This document shows positions 26,121 to 35,208 of a stretch of DNA of 64,000 nucleotides, piece after piece (position 1 is the stretch's first letter; each line of letters opens with the position of its first letter). Source of the DNA: Desulfovermiculus sp041686195 (GTDB taxonomy: Bacteria; Desulfobacterota; Desulfovibrionia; Desulfovibrionales; Desulfothermaceae); assembly GCA_041686195.1 (NCBI GenBank), contig JAWLEI010000003.1:40272-104271 (forward strand), given 5' to 3'. The notes under the pieces were generated by a model. The model was given only the letters and a program-made list of their open reading frames with translations, was not told the origin of the DNA and did not search any database. The position numbers were made by a program, and so were the translations under genes.

Positions 26121-27671
26121 ATGAGTGGTGAGCATAGGTGGACTGAGTTGAGGAAACGGCGCAAGGAAGTGGAAAAGGGCGGTGGACAGCAACAGATTGA
26201 AAAGCAGCATGAGAAGGGAAAGTACACTGCCAGAGAACGACTGCACAAGCTTTTTGATCCGGACACTTTTCAGGAAATCGATGTCTTTGTCACTCATCGC
26301 AGCCCGGAAAAGGGAATGGCCGGGTCCGCAACGCCTGGAGATGGAGTAGTCACCGGCTATGGCAGCATTGCCGGTCGCCTGGTCTATGCCTTTGCTCAGG
26401 ACTTTACGGTCATGGGTGGTTCCCTGGGCGAGATGCATGCCTCCAAAATCTGTAAGGTTCAGGATATGGCCATGCAGATGGGCGCGCCCATTATCGGGAT
26501 CAATGATTCCGGCGGAGCCAGAATCCAGGAAGGCGTGGCCGCCTTATGCGGATACGGGAACATCTTTTATCGCAATACCCAGGCTTCAGGAGTCATCCCC
26601 CAGATCTCAATTATCATGGGGTCCTGCGCTGGTGGGGCTGTCTATTCCCCGGCCCTGACTGATTTCGTATTCATGGTCGATCAGACCAGCAAGATGTTTA
26701 TTACCGGTCCGCAGGTGATCAAGGCGGTGACCGGGGAAGAGGTCAGCGCTGAGGAGCTCGGGGGGGCTAAAACCCAGAACGAGGTGAGCGGCGTGGCCCA
26801 TTTTCTGGCCCATAATGAAGAAGAGTGCTTTCAGCAGGTGCGCACACTGCTCTCCTATCTTCCGGCCAACAATGTAGATGATCCGCCGGATGTTGAAATG
26901 GCCGATGATCTGGACCGGTTTTGCCCGGGACTGGATACAATCATGCCTGATCATCCAAACAAGGCTTACGATATGCTGGAGCTGGCCTCCGAGATTGTGG
27001 ACCAGGGCAGCCTGTTCCAGGTTCAAGCCAGTTACGCGCCCAATATTTTAACCATGTTCGCCAGGCTGGGGGGCAAAAGCATAGGCATCATCGCCAATCA
27101 ACCCAAGGCACTGGCCGGTTGCCTGGATATCAATGCCTCGGACAAGGCAGCCCGGTTCATCAGATTCTGCGATGCGTTTAACATCCCCATTCTGACGTTG
27201 ATGGATATTCCTGGTTTCCTTCCCGGCACCCACCAGGAATTCGGGGGTATCATCAGGCATGGGGCCAAGATGCTCTATGCCTATTCCGAGGCCACAGTGC
27301 CCAAGGTGACCCTGGTGGTCCGCAAGGGTTATGGCGGCGGCTATATCGCCATGTGCAGCAAGGAACTTGGCGCGGACCTGGTCTTTGCCTGGCCCACTGC
27401 CGAGATTGCGGTCATGGGCCCGGAAGGGGCAGCGAACATCATCTTTGCTAAGGAGATCAAGGCGGCCCAAGATCCGGAAAAAGTGCGGCAAACCAAGATA
27501 GACGAATACAGGCAGGAATTTTCCAACCCCTATCGGGCCGGCAGCTTTGGCTATGTGCAGGACGTGATTGAGCCTTCCCTGTCCAGGCTGGTGCTGATCT
27601 CCGCTTTTGAGATGCTGGCTACCAAGCATGTCCAGAGTCCGGCCAAGAAACACGGGAATATTCCCCTGTGA
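26121..27671 (+). CDS. mmdA: Carboxyltransferase subunit of acyl-CoA carboxylase / methylmalonyl-CoA decarboxylase (alpha)
   Basis: 516-residue crotonase-fold carboxyltransferase, moving a carboxyl group between an acyl-CoA and biotin. N-terminal KQHEKGKYTARERLHKLFDP, the oxyanion regions INDSGGARIQEGV and GSCAGGAVYSPALTDF, and C-terminal IPGFLPGTHQEFGGIIRHGAKMLYA split across residues about 363-390 are typical of PccB/MmdA. Being followed by OadG- and OadB-type subunits points to the Na+-pumping methylmalonyl-CoA decarboxylase type rather than an ATP-dependent carboxylase. GGGAGT precedes the ATG. A biotin carrier gene is missing from the cluster. Confidence 0.9.
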   Translation: MSGEHRWTELRKRRKEVEKGGGQQQIEKQHEKGKYTARERLHKLFDPDTFQEIDVFVTHRSPEKGMAGSATPGDGVVTGYGSIAGRLVYAFAQDFTVMGGSLGEMHASKICKVQDMAMQMGAPIIGINDSGGARIQEGVAALCGYGNIFYRNTQASGVIPQISIIMGSCAGGAVYSPALTDFVFMVDQTSKMFITGPQVIKAVTGEEVSAEELGGAKTQNEVSGVAHFLAHNEEECFQQVRTLLSYLPANNVDDPPDVEMADDLDRFCPGLDTIMPDHPNKAYDMLELASEIVDQGSLFQVQASYAPNILTMFARLGGKSIGIIANQPKALAGCLDINASDKAARFIRFCDAFNIPILTLMDIPGFLPGTHQEFGGIIRHGAKMLYAYSEATVPKVTLVVRKGYGGGYIAMCSKELGADLVFAWPTAEIAVMGPEGAANIIFAKEIKAAQDPEKVRQTKIDEYRQEFSNPYRAGSFGYVQDVIEPSLSRLVLISAFEMLATKHVQSPAKKHGNIPL

Positions 27672-27761
27672 GATGAAACGCAGAGCCAAAGATATAAACA
27701 GGCAGTAAGCTGAAGGATGGGCCTTCTGGCTGCCTGTGGGGGATAAACGAGGAGTTTGAGA

Positions 27762-28109
27762 GTGGAGAGATTTCTGGTCGGCATCCAAGTCACTCTTTTA
27801 GGCATGGTCACTGTGGTGGTCATTTTGCTTCTTTTGTATCTGGCCATGGTCATTTTGCGGCGTGTGGCCGGACCGGAGGAAGAAACAGGGCAGGAGCAGG
27901 GCGCAAAGAAGGTTTTGCCTGCCGAAGAGCAGCCATCGGCGGTGGAAGATGGAGGCAAAAAGCACAGTCCCAAGGTCATTGCGGCGATCACGGCCGCTGT
28001 GTTGGCTGCCTGCGATGCAGATGCCCGCAGACCCAGGGCCTTGCGCCTTGACCGGGGCGGGGGAAGGCAATGGAAGGCCCGGGGCCGGACCAAGGCCTTG
28101 CGCAATTAG
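27762..28109 (+). CDS. OadG-family (delta/gamma) subunit of a Na+-pumping decarboxylase
   Basis: About 115-residue single-span membrane protein. The hydrophobic helix FLVGIQVTLLGMVTVVVILLL (about 4-31) is followed by an acidic linker and the conserved KVIAAITAAVLAA segment. OadG subunits assemble and anchor the complex. GTG is favoured as start: GAGGAG lies 8 bases upstream, whereas TTG at 27756 is only 1 base from it. Its basic tail after AACDADARRPRA contains no biotinylation motif. Confidence 0.8.
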   Translation: MERFLVGIQVTLLGMVTVVVILLLLYLAMVILRRVAGPEEETGQEQGAKKVLPAEEQPSAVEDGGKKHSPKVIAAITAAVLAACDADARRPRALRLDRGGGRQWKARGRTKALRN

Positions 28110-28168
28110 GGCAGTTATTGACCATTGTCCAAAACCTGGAGTTCCAGTAAGTTACCAACGAGATTCTC

Positions 28169-29329
28169 ATGCTAGAAAAAACATTTCTCTTTCTCAACTC
28201 CATGGGTATTCTGCACATGACCATTGGTCACCTGATCATGGTCTGTGTGGCCTTGATTCTTTTGTACCTGGGCATTGCCAAGAAATATGAGCCTTTGCTC
28301 CTGGTTCCCATCGGATTTGGCATGCTGCTTATCAACCTGCCCCTGACCGGCCTGATGGAGCCTCCTGTCCTGGAGTTCGGAGAACATAGCCTGCACACGG
28401 AAAAAGTCGGCGGTTTGCTCTATTATCTCTTTCAAGGCGATGAATTAGGTATTTTCCCGCCCCTGATCTTCATGGGCGTGGGGGCGATGACCGATTTCGG
28501 GCCCTTGCTGGCTGATCCGCGGAGCATTCTGCTCGGAGCGGCCGCCCAGTTCGGCATCTTCACCACCTTTTTCGGGGCCATATTCCTGGGCTTTACCTTT
28601 CCCGAGGCTGCAAGTATCGGAATCGTAGGTGGTGCGGACGGACCGACCACCATCTATCTGACCTCCATGCTGGCTCCGCACTTGCTGGCGGCCACAGCCG
28701 TGGCAGCCTATTCGTACATGGCCCTGGTTCCCATTATTCAGCCCCCGATCATGAAGCTTCTGACCACCAAAGAGGAGCGGCGGATCGTAATGGAGCAGCT
28801 GCGGCATGTATCCAAGCGGGAAAGGATCATCTTTCCCATCATGGCCACGATTGTGGTTTTGCTCCTGTTGCCGGCGGCAGCTCCGCTGGTGGGTATGCTC
28901 ATGCTGGGCAATCTATTCCGGGAGTGCGGCGTCACTGGACGCCTGGCCGATACCTCCCAGAACGCGCTGATCAACATCGTGACTATCTTCCTGGGCATTA
29001 CCGTCGGAGCTTCGGCCTCAGCCGAGGCGTTCCTGAATGTCAAGACCCTGGGGATCATGGTTTTGGGGATTCTGGCCTTTGCCGTTGGAACCGGAACCGG
29101 AGTTCTTCTGGCCAAGCTGATGAATGCCTTATCCAAGCGCAAGATCAACCCGCTCATCGGTTCGGCCGGAGTCTCGGCTGTACCCATGGCCGCACGGGTC
29201 TCCCAGGTGGAGGGGGCCAAGGCGCGCCCGGACAACTTCTTGCTCATGCACGCCATGGGGCCCAATGTGGCCGGGGTCATCGGCTCGGCGGTGGCCGCCG
29301 GGATCATGCTCTCGGTGTTTGGCTCATAA
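28169..29329 (+). CDS. oadB: OadB-type Na+-translocating decarboxylase beta subunit
   Basis: 386-residue polytopic membrane protein that decarboxylates carboxybiotin and exports Na+. The key region GIVGGADGPTTIYLTSMLAP carries the conserved Asp of the Na+ site. SYMALVPIIQPPIMKLLTT and MGPNVAGVIGSAVAAGIML are further hallmarks. It follows the carboxyltransferase and OadG genes and should turn decarboxylation of a dicarboxylic acyl-CoA or oxaloacetate into a sodium gradient. Confidence 0.93.
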   Translation: MLEKTFLFLNSMGILHMTIGHLIMVCVALILLYLGIAKKYEPLLLVPIGFGMLLINLPLTGLMEPPVLEFGEHSLHTEKVGGLLYYLFQGDELGIFPPLIFMGVGAMTDFGPLLADPRSILLGAAAQFGIFTTFFGAIFLGFTFPEAASIGIVGGADGPTTIYLTSMLAPHLLAATAVAAYSYMALVPIIQPPIMKLLTTKEERRIVMEQLRHVSKRERIIFPIMATIVVLLLLPAAAPLVGMLMLGNLFRECGVTGRLADTSQNALINIVTIFLGITVGASASAEAFLNVKTLGIMVLGILAFAVGTGTGVLLAKLMNALSKRKINPLIGSAGVSAVPMAARVSQVEGAKARPDNFLLMHAMGPNVAGVIGSAVAAGIMLSVFGS

Positions 29330-29461
29330 GCCCACCCTCTGATCACACCTGACCAGAATTGTTGCTGCTTTGCTGGAGCTGTTGCCAAAGTATCCAGGTG
29401 AAATCACCTGTCCATGGGGATTCATGTTCAATTTTGCAAAATGTATGAAGGGAGGGTTTAT

Positions 29462-31189
29462 ATGAGTAGCTTTGTCGGGTCGTTAAACAATTTTTGGTCC
29501 TATCTCTGGCATTTGCACCATCAAGTAAAGCGATTGTTTTTTTTGCAATACTCAATTGTGGAAAATCATGGCTCTTCTAAGCACCACAGTCAGGCCCTTG
29601 ATAATGAAAAAGAAGAGATGGCTAAACATGTCCTGCCCAACCAGCAGACAGGCAATGGATCAGGCGGTGATGGTCCTGAGGATGACAGTGAGGGCGGTGA
29701 GTATTCCCCCCGCCAGAAAGTTGGCCTTTTTTTGGGTCCCATCCTGTTTTTGGTATTGTATCTCATGCCTGCGCCGGAAGGGATGTCTGCTGAGGCCCAG
29801 GCGGTCTTGGCCAGCACTGCCTGGATAGCCACCTGGTGGATCTGTGAATCCATTCCTATCCCGGCCACTTCCCTCTTGCCTGTGGTATTGTTCCCGCTCA
29901 CCGGAGCCATGGCTACCAGCAAGGTCACCCCCTCCTATGCCAATCATCTGGTGTTCCTGTTCATGGGTGGATTCATGATAGCCCTGGCCATGGAGAAATG
30001 GAACCTGCACAAACGGATTGCTCTGGCCATCATCATGCTGATTGGAGGTGGGCCAAAGCGCATCATTTTGGGATTTATGGTGGCCACAGCTTTCCTGTCC
30101 ATGTGGATTTCCAATACCGCCACCACCATGATGATGACTCCCATCGGATTGGCGGTTATACTTCAGTTTGCGGTCCTTATTCAAAGGGAAAAAATGGATG
30201 TGAATGTGGGATTGGGCCGCTTTGCCTTTGGTTCAGCCCTTATGCTGGGCATTGCCTATTCAGCATCCATCGGAGGGGTGGCCACTTTGATCGGAACTCC
30301 GCCCAATGCCGTGTTTGCCGGTGTGGTGAAGGAGATGTACGGTCAGGAGATCGGTTTTGGAACCTGGATGCTCTATGGCGTGCCTTTGGCTGCCGTATCT
30401 CTTTTCTTCTGCTGGTATTACCTGACTAACTTTGCCTTTAAGATCACCTTTAATCAACTCCCAGGCGGTCAGCAGCTTATTGCGGATGAAATGCAAAAAC
30501 TTGGTCCTATAGGCAAAGAAGAGACCAGGGTGCTCATTGTCTTTGTGGCTGTCGCCCTGTTGTGGCTTACTCGGGGTTTTTTGCTTTCGGACATATTTCC
30601 GGGCATGAGTGACGCTACCATCGGTATTCTCGGGGCTATGGCCCTTTTTGCATGGCCGGTTGATTTGAAAAAAGGCAAGTTCTTACTGGATTGGACTGCA
30701 ATGAAAAACCTTCCCTGGGGTATTCTCATTCTGTTTGGGGGTGGCTTTGCCGTGGCCGGTGGTTTTTCCAGCAGTGGGTTGGCCGAGTGGATCGCAACCC
30801 GTCTGGCGGTTTTGGAAGGAGCCCCCATGCTTTTGATTGTACTCTGTGTGGTGACTCTGGCTATCTTTTTGACTGAGATTACTTCCAACACAGCTACATC
30901 AACCATGCTCATGCCCATCATGGCCTCCATGGCCCTGGCCATGGGTCTGCATCCCTATGCCTTGATGGTCACTGCAGGCCTGGCCTGTTCGTTTGCCTTC
31001 ATGCTTCCGGTAGCTACCCCGCCCAACGCCATTGTCTTTGGAAGTGGCTACATATCCATTCCTCAGATGGCCAGAGCCGGGATATTTATGAACATTTTCG
31101 GGATCGCCCTTATCACTCTGTTCACTCTCTACTATCTGCCTTTGATTTGGGGTATTGACATGATGACCGTTCCGGGTTGGGCTCAGTGA
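29462..31189 (+). CDS. SLC13/DASS-family Na+:di/tricarboxylate symporter
   Basis: 575-residue polytopic transporter. The two SNT-type Na+/substrate motifs are present: WISNTATTMMMTPIG and EITSNTATSTMLMPIM. LPVATPPNAIVFGSGYI is the C-terminal signature. A roughly 90-residue hydrophilic N-terminal extension (EDDSEGGEYSPRQ) precedes the first helix. The start at MSSFVGSL has GAAGGGAGG upstream and is preferred to ATG 29414. It probably imports succinate, fumarate or sulfate with Na+. Its place next to the Na+-pumping decarboxylase suggests dicarboxylates. Confidence 0.88.
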   Translation: MSSFVGSLNNFWSYLWHLHHQVKRLFFLQYSIVENHGSSKHHSQALDNEKEEMAKHVLPNQQTGNGSGGDGPEDDSEGGEYSPRQKVGLFLGPILFLVLYLMPAPEGMSAEAQAVLASTAWIATWWICESIPIPATSLLPVVLFPLTGAMATSKVTPSYANHLVFLFMGGFMIALAMEKWNLHKRIALAIIMLIGGGPKRIILGFMVATAFLSMWISNTATTMMMTPIGLAVILQFAVLIQREKMDVNVGLGRFAFGSALMLGIAYSASIGGVATLIGTPPNAVFAGVVKEMYGQEIGFGTWMLYGVPLAAVSLFFCWYYLTNFAFKITFNQLPGGQQLIADEMQKLGPIGKEETRVLIVFVAVALLWLTRGFLLSDIFPGMSDATIGILGAMALFAWPVDLKKGKFLLDWTAMKNLPWGILILFGGGFAVAGGFSSSGLAEWIATRLAVLEGAPMLLIVLCVVTLAIFLTEITSNTATSTMLMPIMASMALAMGLHPYALMVTAGLACSFAFMLPVATPPNAIVFGSGYISIPQMARAGIFMNIFGIALITLFTLYYLPLIWGIDMMTVPGWAQ

Positions 31190-31283
31190 TTGATGGCTGA
31201 ACGGCACACTACAGGCGCAGGGCCCTGAGAGCAAGTGTGCACAGACCAAAAACTCAAGATTGAGATCATGAAGCCTGGTGAAC

Positions 31284-31317
31284 ATTTGCCCCGGCCGGGT
31301 TGCCGGTTGGGGCAAAT
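31284..31317 (+). terminator. 15-bp GC-rich hairpin after the SLC13 gene
   Basis: ATTTGCCCCGGCCGG pairs with CCGGTTGGGGCAAAT (two G-U wobbles) across a GTTG loop. It stands 95 bases after the transporter stop. Strong stem but no T run, so it may be Rho-assisted or an attenuator for the ATP-grasp gene that starts 47 bases later. Confidence 0.5.
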
Positions 31318-31363
31318 GGTATTACTGATTCGGCGCACATAGTGCTTTGAGCTCTGAGTTGGC

Positions 31364-32212
31364 ATGATCCTTTCCTATCACCCCTTCTTCCATGGGCACA
31401 GGTTTCGGCTGTGCGCCGGCCGGGAGCCGGACGAACGTGACCGGGAGCTTATGCGCCTGGCCTCGGCTGTGCTTTTGCCTCCCGGCCGTTTACCGTCCCT
31501 TTATGCCCTGGCAAACGCTTCTTGCGGCCTGGCCTTTCCCGAGTACGGCCCCAGGTACGCCTATCCGGGAAAGATCGGTGATATTCGATTGCTCCGGGAG
31601 TTGGTTCTCCCCCACCCCGGTACGCACTGTTTTGACCGCTTGCAGGAATGTCCGGACCGGTATTGGCAAGATATCGAGTACCCGGTGATCATCAAGCACC
31701 AAGCCGGAGGTGAAGGCCGGCTGGTTTATGTGGTCCATGGTCCACAGGAGGCAAAGGATGTCCTGTCCACCTTCCAGGGAATGGAAAAAAGCGGATTGTA
31801 CGGTTTCCTGGTCCAGGAGCTGGTGCCCACAGAGCAGCGGACTTTGCGGGTAGTGATCATGCATACCCAGATGTACAGTTACTGGCGAGTCCAGCCGGAC
31901 CAGAGCAGGGTTGTGCACAATCTGGCTCAGGGCGGGAGGATCGACCACTGTTCAGATCCAGAACTGCAATCCCAGGGACGAAGGCTTGTCCGGGATCTCT
32001 GCCGCCGGACAGGAATCGACTTGGCCGGAATTGACGTCTTGTTCGATTGCCGGAGTGGAAGGGAGCCAAAACCGCTGCTTCTGGAAGTCAACTATTTTTT
32101 TGCCGTGCATGGTCTCGGCGGTTTGGATGCCTATCACCACAAGCTCAAACTGGCTGTGAGAGATTGGATCGTGGACCACAACCTGCCCTTGCCGGTCAAA
32201 GACTTCGGGTAG
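31364..32212 (+). CDS. ATP-grasp (RimK/GshB-like) ligase of unknown substrate
   Basis: 282-residue ATP-grasp protein. The central domain shows IEYPVIIKHQAGGEGRLVYVV (ATP-binding lysine and small loop), LVQELVPTEQRTLRVVIM and the Mg-binding end LLLEVNYFFAVHGLGG. The N-terminal pre-ATP-grasp region is short. Such ligases join a carboxylate to an amine or thiol with ATP. Neither product nor partner can be named; neighbouring genes are not in one obvious pathway. Start ATG has no strong Shine-Dalgarno. Confidence 0.7.
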   Translation: MILSYHPFFHGHRFRLCAGREPDERDRELMRLASAVLLPPGRLPSLYALANASCGLAFPEYGPRYAYPGKIGDIRLLRELVLPHPGTHCFDRLQECPDRYWQDIEYPVIIKHQAGGEGRLVYVVHGPQEAKDVLSTFQGMEKSGLYGFLVQELVPTEQRTLRVVIMHTQMYSYWRVQPDQSRVVHNLAQGGRIDHCSDPELQSQGRRLVRDLCRRTGIDLAGIDVLFDCRSGREPKPLLLEVNYFFAVHGLGGLDAYHHKLKLAVRDWIVDHNLPLPVKDFG

Positions 32213-32271
32213 GTGGGCATGAAACAAACAAACTGCACGTGAGTGCCGGGCAGGGGGGCAGGTTTCTTGAT

Positions 32272-33201
32272 TCAGCCTCTTGCCTGCAGGGAACGCTTTC
32301 GCTCGGGAAGATCGATACGTTGTCCGTCGACTGCAGCAATGACCTGGGGGTGAAATTCACCGGCTTGTTCAGAAAATGGTCCCAGGGACGAGTAGCGCTG
32401 GGAATAATGGGCCAAAACCAGGTTTAAAGCCCCGGCTTTGGCAGCCAGCCGGCCGGCCTGGGCTGCAGTTAAGTGCTTATAGTTGGCTGCCTGCTGGGAT
32501 TCGGTTTCCAGATAGGTGGCCTCGCTGAGCAACAGATCGGCATCCTGGGCCAGGGCCACGGCGTTGGGGCACATCTTGGTGTCCATGACCAAGGCAAAAC
32601 TCTGTCCCGGCTTGATTTGGCTCACATCCTGAAGATAAATCCTCCCCTTTTGTGAATCCACCCAGCCCTTTTTTTTGAGCTGACCCATAGCTGGTCCGGT
32701 CACATCACCCGGAATTTTGGCCGGGAGAAGGGTTCTGGTGTCAGATTCTTGCAGCCGGTAGCCCCAGGTATCCACCCCATGCTCCAGGGGCAGAGTGGTC
32801 AATTCAAAGCCGGAACGAGACAGGATAGTGCCAGGTTCGGACACAGGAAATTCATGCGCAGTGAGCCGGTTGTGAAAGACGGCCGCCTGCAAAAGGCGGT
32901 GCAGAAACTGACGTCCTGTGGAAGGATAAATAATTGACACCGGATGTTGAATCTGATCCAGGGACATGCGCTGGATGACTCCGGGCAGACCCAGACAATG
33001 ATCACCATGGAAATGGGTGAGACAAATAATGCTTATCTCCCTGGCCTTGATTCCAGCCTGGGTCATTTGCCGCTGGGTGCCTTCGCCGGGATCGAAGAGG
33101 ATCCCATCCTGGTCCCAGCGGAGAAAGAAGCCAACGTGGTTGCGGCGTGCGGTTGGGACCTGACTGGCAGTCCCCAGCACAGTGAGCTGTCTTTGGGGCA
33201 T
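32272..33201 (-). CDS. rnz: Ribonuclease Z (tRNase Z)
   Basis: 309-residue metallo-beta-lactamase nuclease that trims tRNA 3' ends. The zinc motif is LTHFHGDHCLGLPG. GEGTQRQM, FPVSEPG, VMDTKMC, LLLSEATYLE and LVLAHYSQRYSS are RNase Z/ElaC features. The start at MPQRQLTVLGTAS fits the family N-terminus; the frame extends 22 codons upstream without support. The plus-strand EamA gene diverges just beyond. Confidence 0.9.
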   Translation of the reverse strand: MPQRQLTVLGTASQVPTARRNHVGFFLRWDQDGILFDPGEGTQRQMTQAGIKAREISIICLTHFHGDHCLGLPGVIQRMSLDQIQHPVSIIYPSTGRQFLHRLLQAAVFHNRLTAHEFPVSEPGTILSRSGFELTTLPLEHGVDTWGYRLQESDTRTLLPAKIPGDVTGPAMGQLKKKGWVDSQKGRIYLQDVSQIKPGQSFALVMDTKMCPNAVALAQDADLLLSEATYLETESQQAANYKHLTAAQAGRLAAKAGALNLVLAHYSQRYSSLGPFSEQAGEFHPQVIAAVDGQRIDLPERKRSLQARG

Positions 33202-33320
33202 GCCCGATTCTGGCCCATATCTTTTCCCCTGTCCAGGAGAGCGTGTGCAATCTTTACAAGCAGACAAAGGCTTCGTATGGTCATGTGCTGCTATCTCTAT
33301 GCGGACAAGGGAGTCACAAC

Positions 33321-34244
33321 GTGGAGCATGAAACAGAGACTAGGGCCCAGACAGAGGCCAGACTGCGAAAGACTGGATTGCTGATTGTGGGGGCAGGGGT
33401 GGTGGCCATCAGTTTTGATGCTCTGCTCATACGTCTGGCTGATGCCTCGTCCTGGAATGTCATCTTCTGGCGCGGGTTGTTTACATTTTTGTCTTTATCT
33501 TCCGTCCTCTGGTTAACCAAGGGGAAGCGTTCCTTTGCCGCCTTTGCTCAGTCCCCAAAAGTGGCCTGGGCCTCGGCTGTGTTGTTCGGGACCGGAGGCA
33601 TGTTCTTTGTCACCTCAGTCATGTTCACCTCTGTGGCCAACACCGTGGTCATCATCAGCAGTGCCCCTCTGTTTGCAGCTTTGTTTACCCGCATTTTCCG
33701 CATCGAAATTATTCCCTGGCGGACCTGGGCAGCTATTATCCTGGCCCTGTGCGGGGTTGCCCTGGTCTTTGCCGGATCCCTGGGTCAGGGGGCCCTGCTC
33801 GGCGATTTCATCGCCGTACTTGCGGCCTGCAATGCAGGAGGCAACTTGACCATGCTCAGGCGGCATCCTGCCTTGGGCCGGATGCCCTTGGTCTGCCTGG
33901 GAGGATTGATCATGGCCATACTGGTCTGGCCATGGGCCGACCCTTTCCAGGTCAGTGCTCAGGGTTTTTTTTATCTGGCCATTATGGGTCTGGTCCAGAT
34001 GCCCCTGGCTCTGTTTCTGATCGCCCAAAGTACACGCTATTTGCCGTCACCCGAGGTCACCCTGTTCCTCATTGTGGAGACCGTGCTTGCGCCCATCTGG
34101 GTCTGGTTTGTGATGAGCGAAGTTCCGCCAGGCATGACTTTTGTGGGCGGGAGCTTGATTGTCCTTACCCTGGTGGTCCATTCCTGGATGGGTATGCGGG
34201 AGATAAAGCGCCTGCGCCGGGTAGCAGCTCAGGCCCAGGGGTGA
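33321..34244 (+). CDS. EamA/DMT-superfamily transporter
   Basis: 307-residue protein with ten predicted helices in two EamA repeats (first from GLLIVGAGVVAISFDALLIRL, second from GALLGDFIAVLAACNAGGNLTML), the RhaT/YdcZ-like metabolite exporter fold. The substrate is not predictable. GTG is chosen because AAGGGAG stands 8 bases upstream; an ATG at 33243 would start inside the region divergent from RNase Z. Ends before a convergent Usp gene. Confidence 0.82.
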   Translation: MEHETETRAQTEARLRKTGLLIVGAGVVAISFDALLIRLADASSWNVIFWRGLFTFLSLSSVLWLTKGKRSFAAFAQSPKVAWASAVLFGTGGMFFVTSVMFTSVANTVVIISSAPLFAALFTRIFRIEIIPWRTWAAIILALCGVALVFAGSLGQGALLGDFIAVLAACNAGGNLTMLRRHPALGRMPLVCLGGLIMAILVWPWADPFQVSAQGFFYLAIMGLVQMPLALFLIAQSTRYLPSPEVTLFLIVETVLAPIWVWFVMSEVPPGMTFVGGSLIVLTLVVHSWMGMREIKRLRRVAAQAQG

Positions 34245-34266
34245 TGTGAGAGGAGATGATTGTGAA

Positions 34267-35088
34267 TCACGTCAGCCACAAGGCAGCGCCCTTGAGATTG
34301 TAGCAAAGTTTTTTACTGGTCGAGCCCAGACGGAAAAGCCCGCTCTTTGGCTTTTCCGCGTATCCGGCGGCGACTACGGCGTACTTGCCGGTTGTGGCTT
34401 CCTGCGCGATGAGCTGATCCGCATTGGACCCGGCGGCAGTCTTGACTGTGATCCGTTCTGAAGCAATGCCATTTTTTATCAGCTCTTCCTTGGCCTGGTC
34501 CACAATGTCCTGGTTTTTGTTTCCGGGCAAATTGACGTGGAACAAAGTGATAAAATGGGCATCTTCATTTTGAAGCATAAATCCCACATGGTCTGCAATA
34601 TGTAGAGCAGGCTCTGAACCGTCTACGCAGAGCAGGACATTTTTGCGGCCGGGATCAGGTTCCCGGCAGATCCAGATCGGCGATTTGCGTTCCTGCTCCA
34701 GGACCCGCATGCTCACACTGTCGTTGATCAACTCTTCCAGCCGGCTGATCCCCCGCCGACCCAGGACCAGGGCATCGTAGAGTCCCTGGTTGGCTTCCCT
34801 GATGATATCCTTGACCTTGCTCATGGATCGTTTTTTTACTTTGCAAGAGATATTTTCTTCCCAAAAACCATCCAGCAGTAAACGCTGCCTGGCCGATTCC
34901 AGGGCCAGATCGCAAGATTCCTCCACATGCTGATCCAGCTCAAACTCTGCGTCCCGTCCGCTCCGGGGGGCAATAAAGAAGAGGGTAAAACGCACCATAT
35001 CCTTATTCTTGAAGAAATTGTTCACAAACTTGACTCCGTACAAACTGCTCGGGTCATCGCTGATGGTCAATAGAAGGTGCTTCTGCAT
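34267..35088 (-). CDS. Tandem universal stress (UspA) protein
   Basis: 273-residue cytoplasmic protein with two Usp domains, about 1-145 and 148-273. The first holds the ATP-loop-like GRRGISRLEELINDSVS. The second opens KNVLLCVDGSEPALHIADH and ends in GYAEKPKSGLFRLGSTSKKL. UspA proteins bind ATP and act under stress or energy limitation. AGGAGACT precedes the ATG. It lies 3' of, and on the same strand as, the PAS sensor protein. Confidence 0.88.
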   Translation of the reverse strand: MQKHLLLTISDDPSSLYGVKFVNNFFKNKDMVRFTLFFIAPRSGRDAEFELDQHVEESCDLALESARQRLLLDGFWEENISCKVKKRSMSKVKDIIREANQGLYDALVLGRRGISRLEELINDSVSMRVLEQERKSPIWICREPDPGRKNVLLCVDGSEPALHIADHVGFMLQNEDAHFITLFHVNLPGNKNQDIVDQAKEELIKNGIASERITVKTAAGSNADQLIAQEATTGKYAVVAAGYAEKPKSGLFRLGSTSKKLCYNLKGAALWLT

Positions 35089-35208
35089 AAAGTCTCCTCA
35101 GATTCTTAAGGGGGTTCAGAATGTTTTTGTTCCAGAGGCTCATCCATTCTGGTCTGGAAGGACGAGGATCCGAGGTCATACGGCAAGTGTTTGTCCTTGA
35201 AAGGATAG

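Noticed and set aside
27048..27788. 246-codon minus-strand open frame
   Set aside because: Antisense to the conserved carboxyltransferase gene; no family character.
32944..33384. 146-codon plus-strand open frame over the RNase Z 5' end
   Set aside because: Antisense to the RNase Z active-site region; it also overlaps the supported EamA start.
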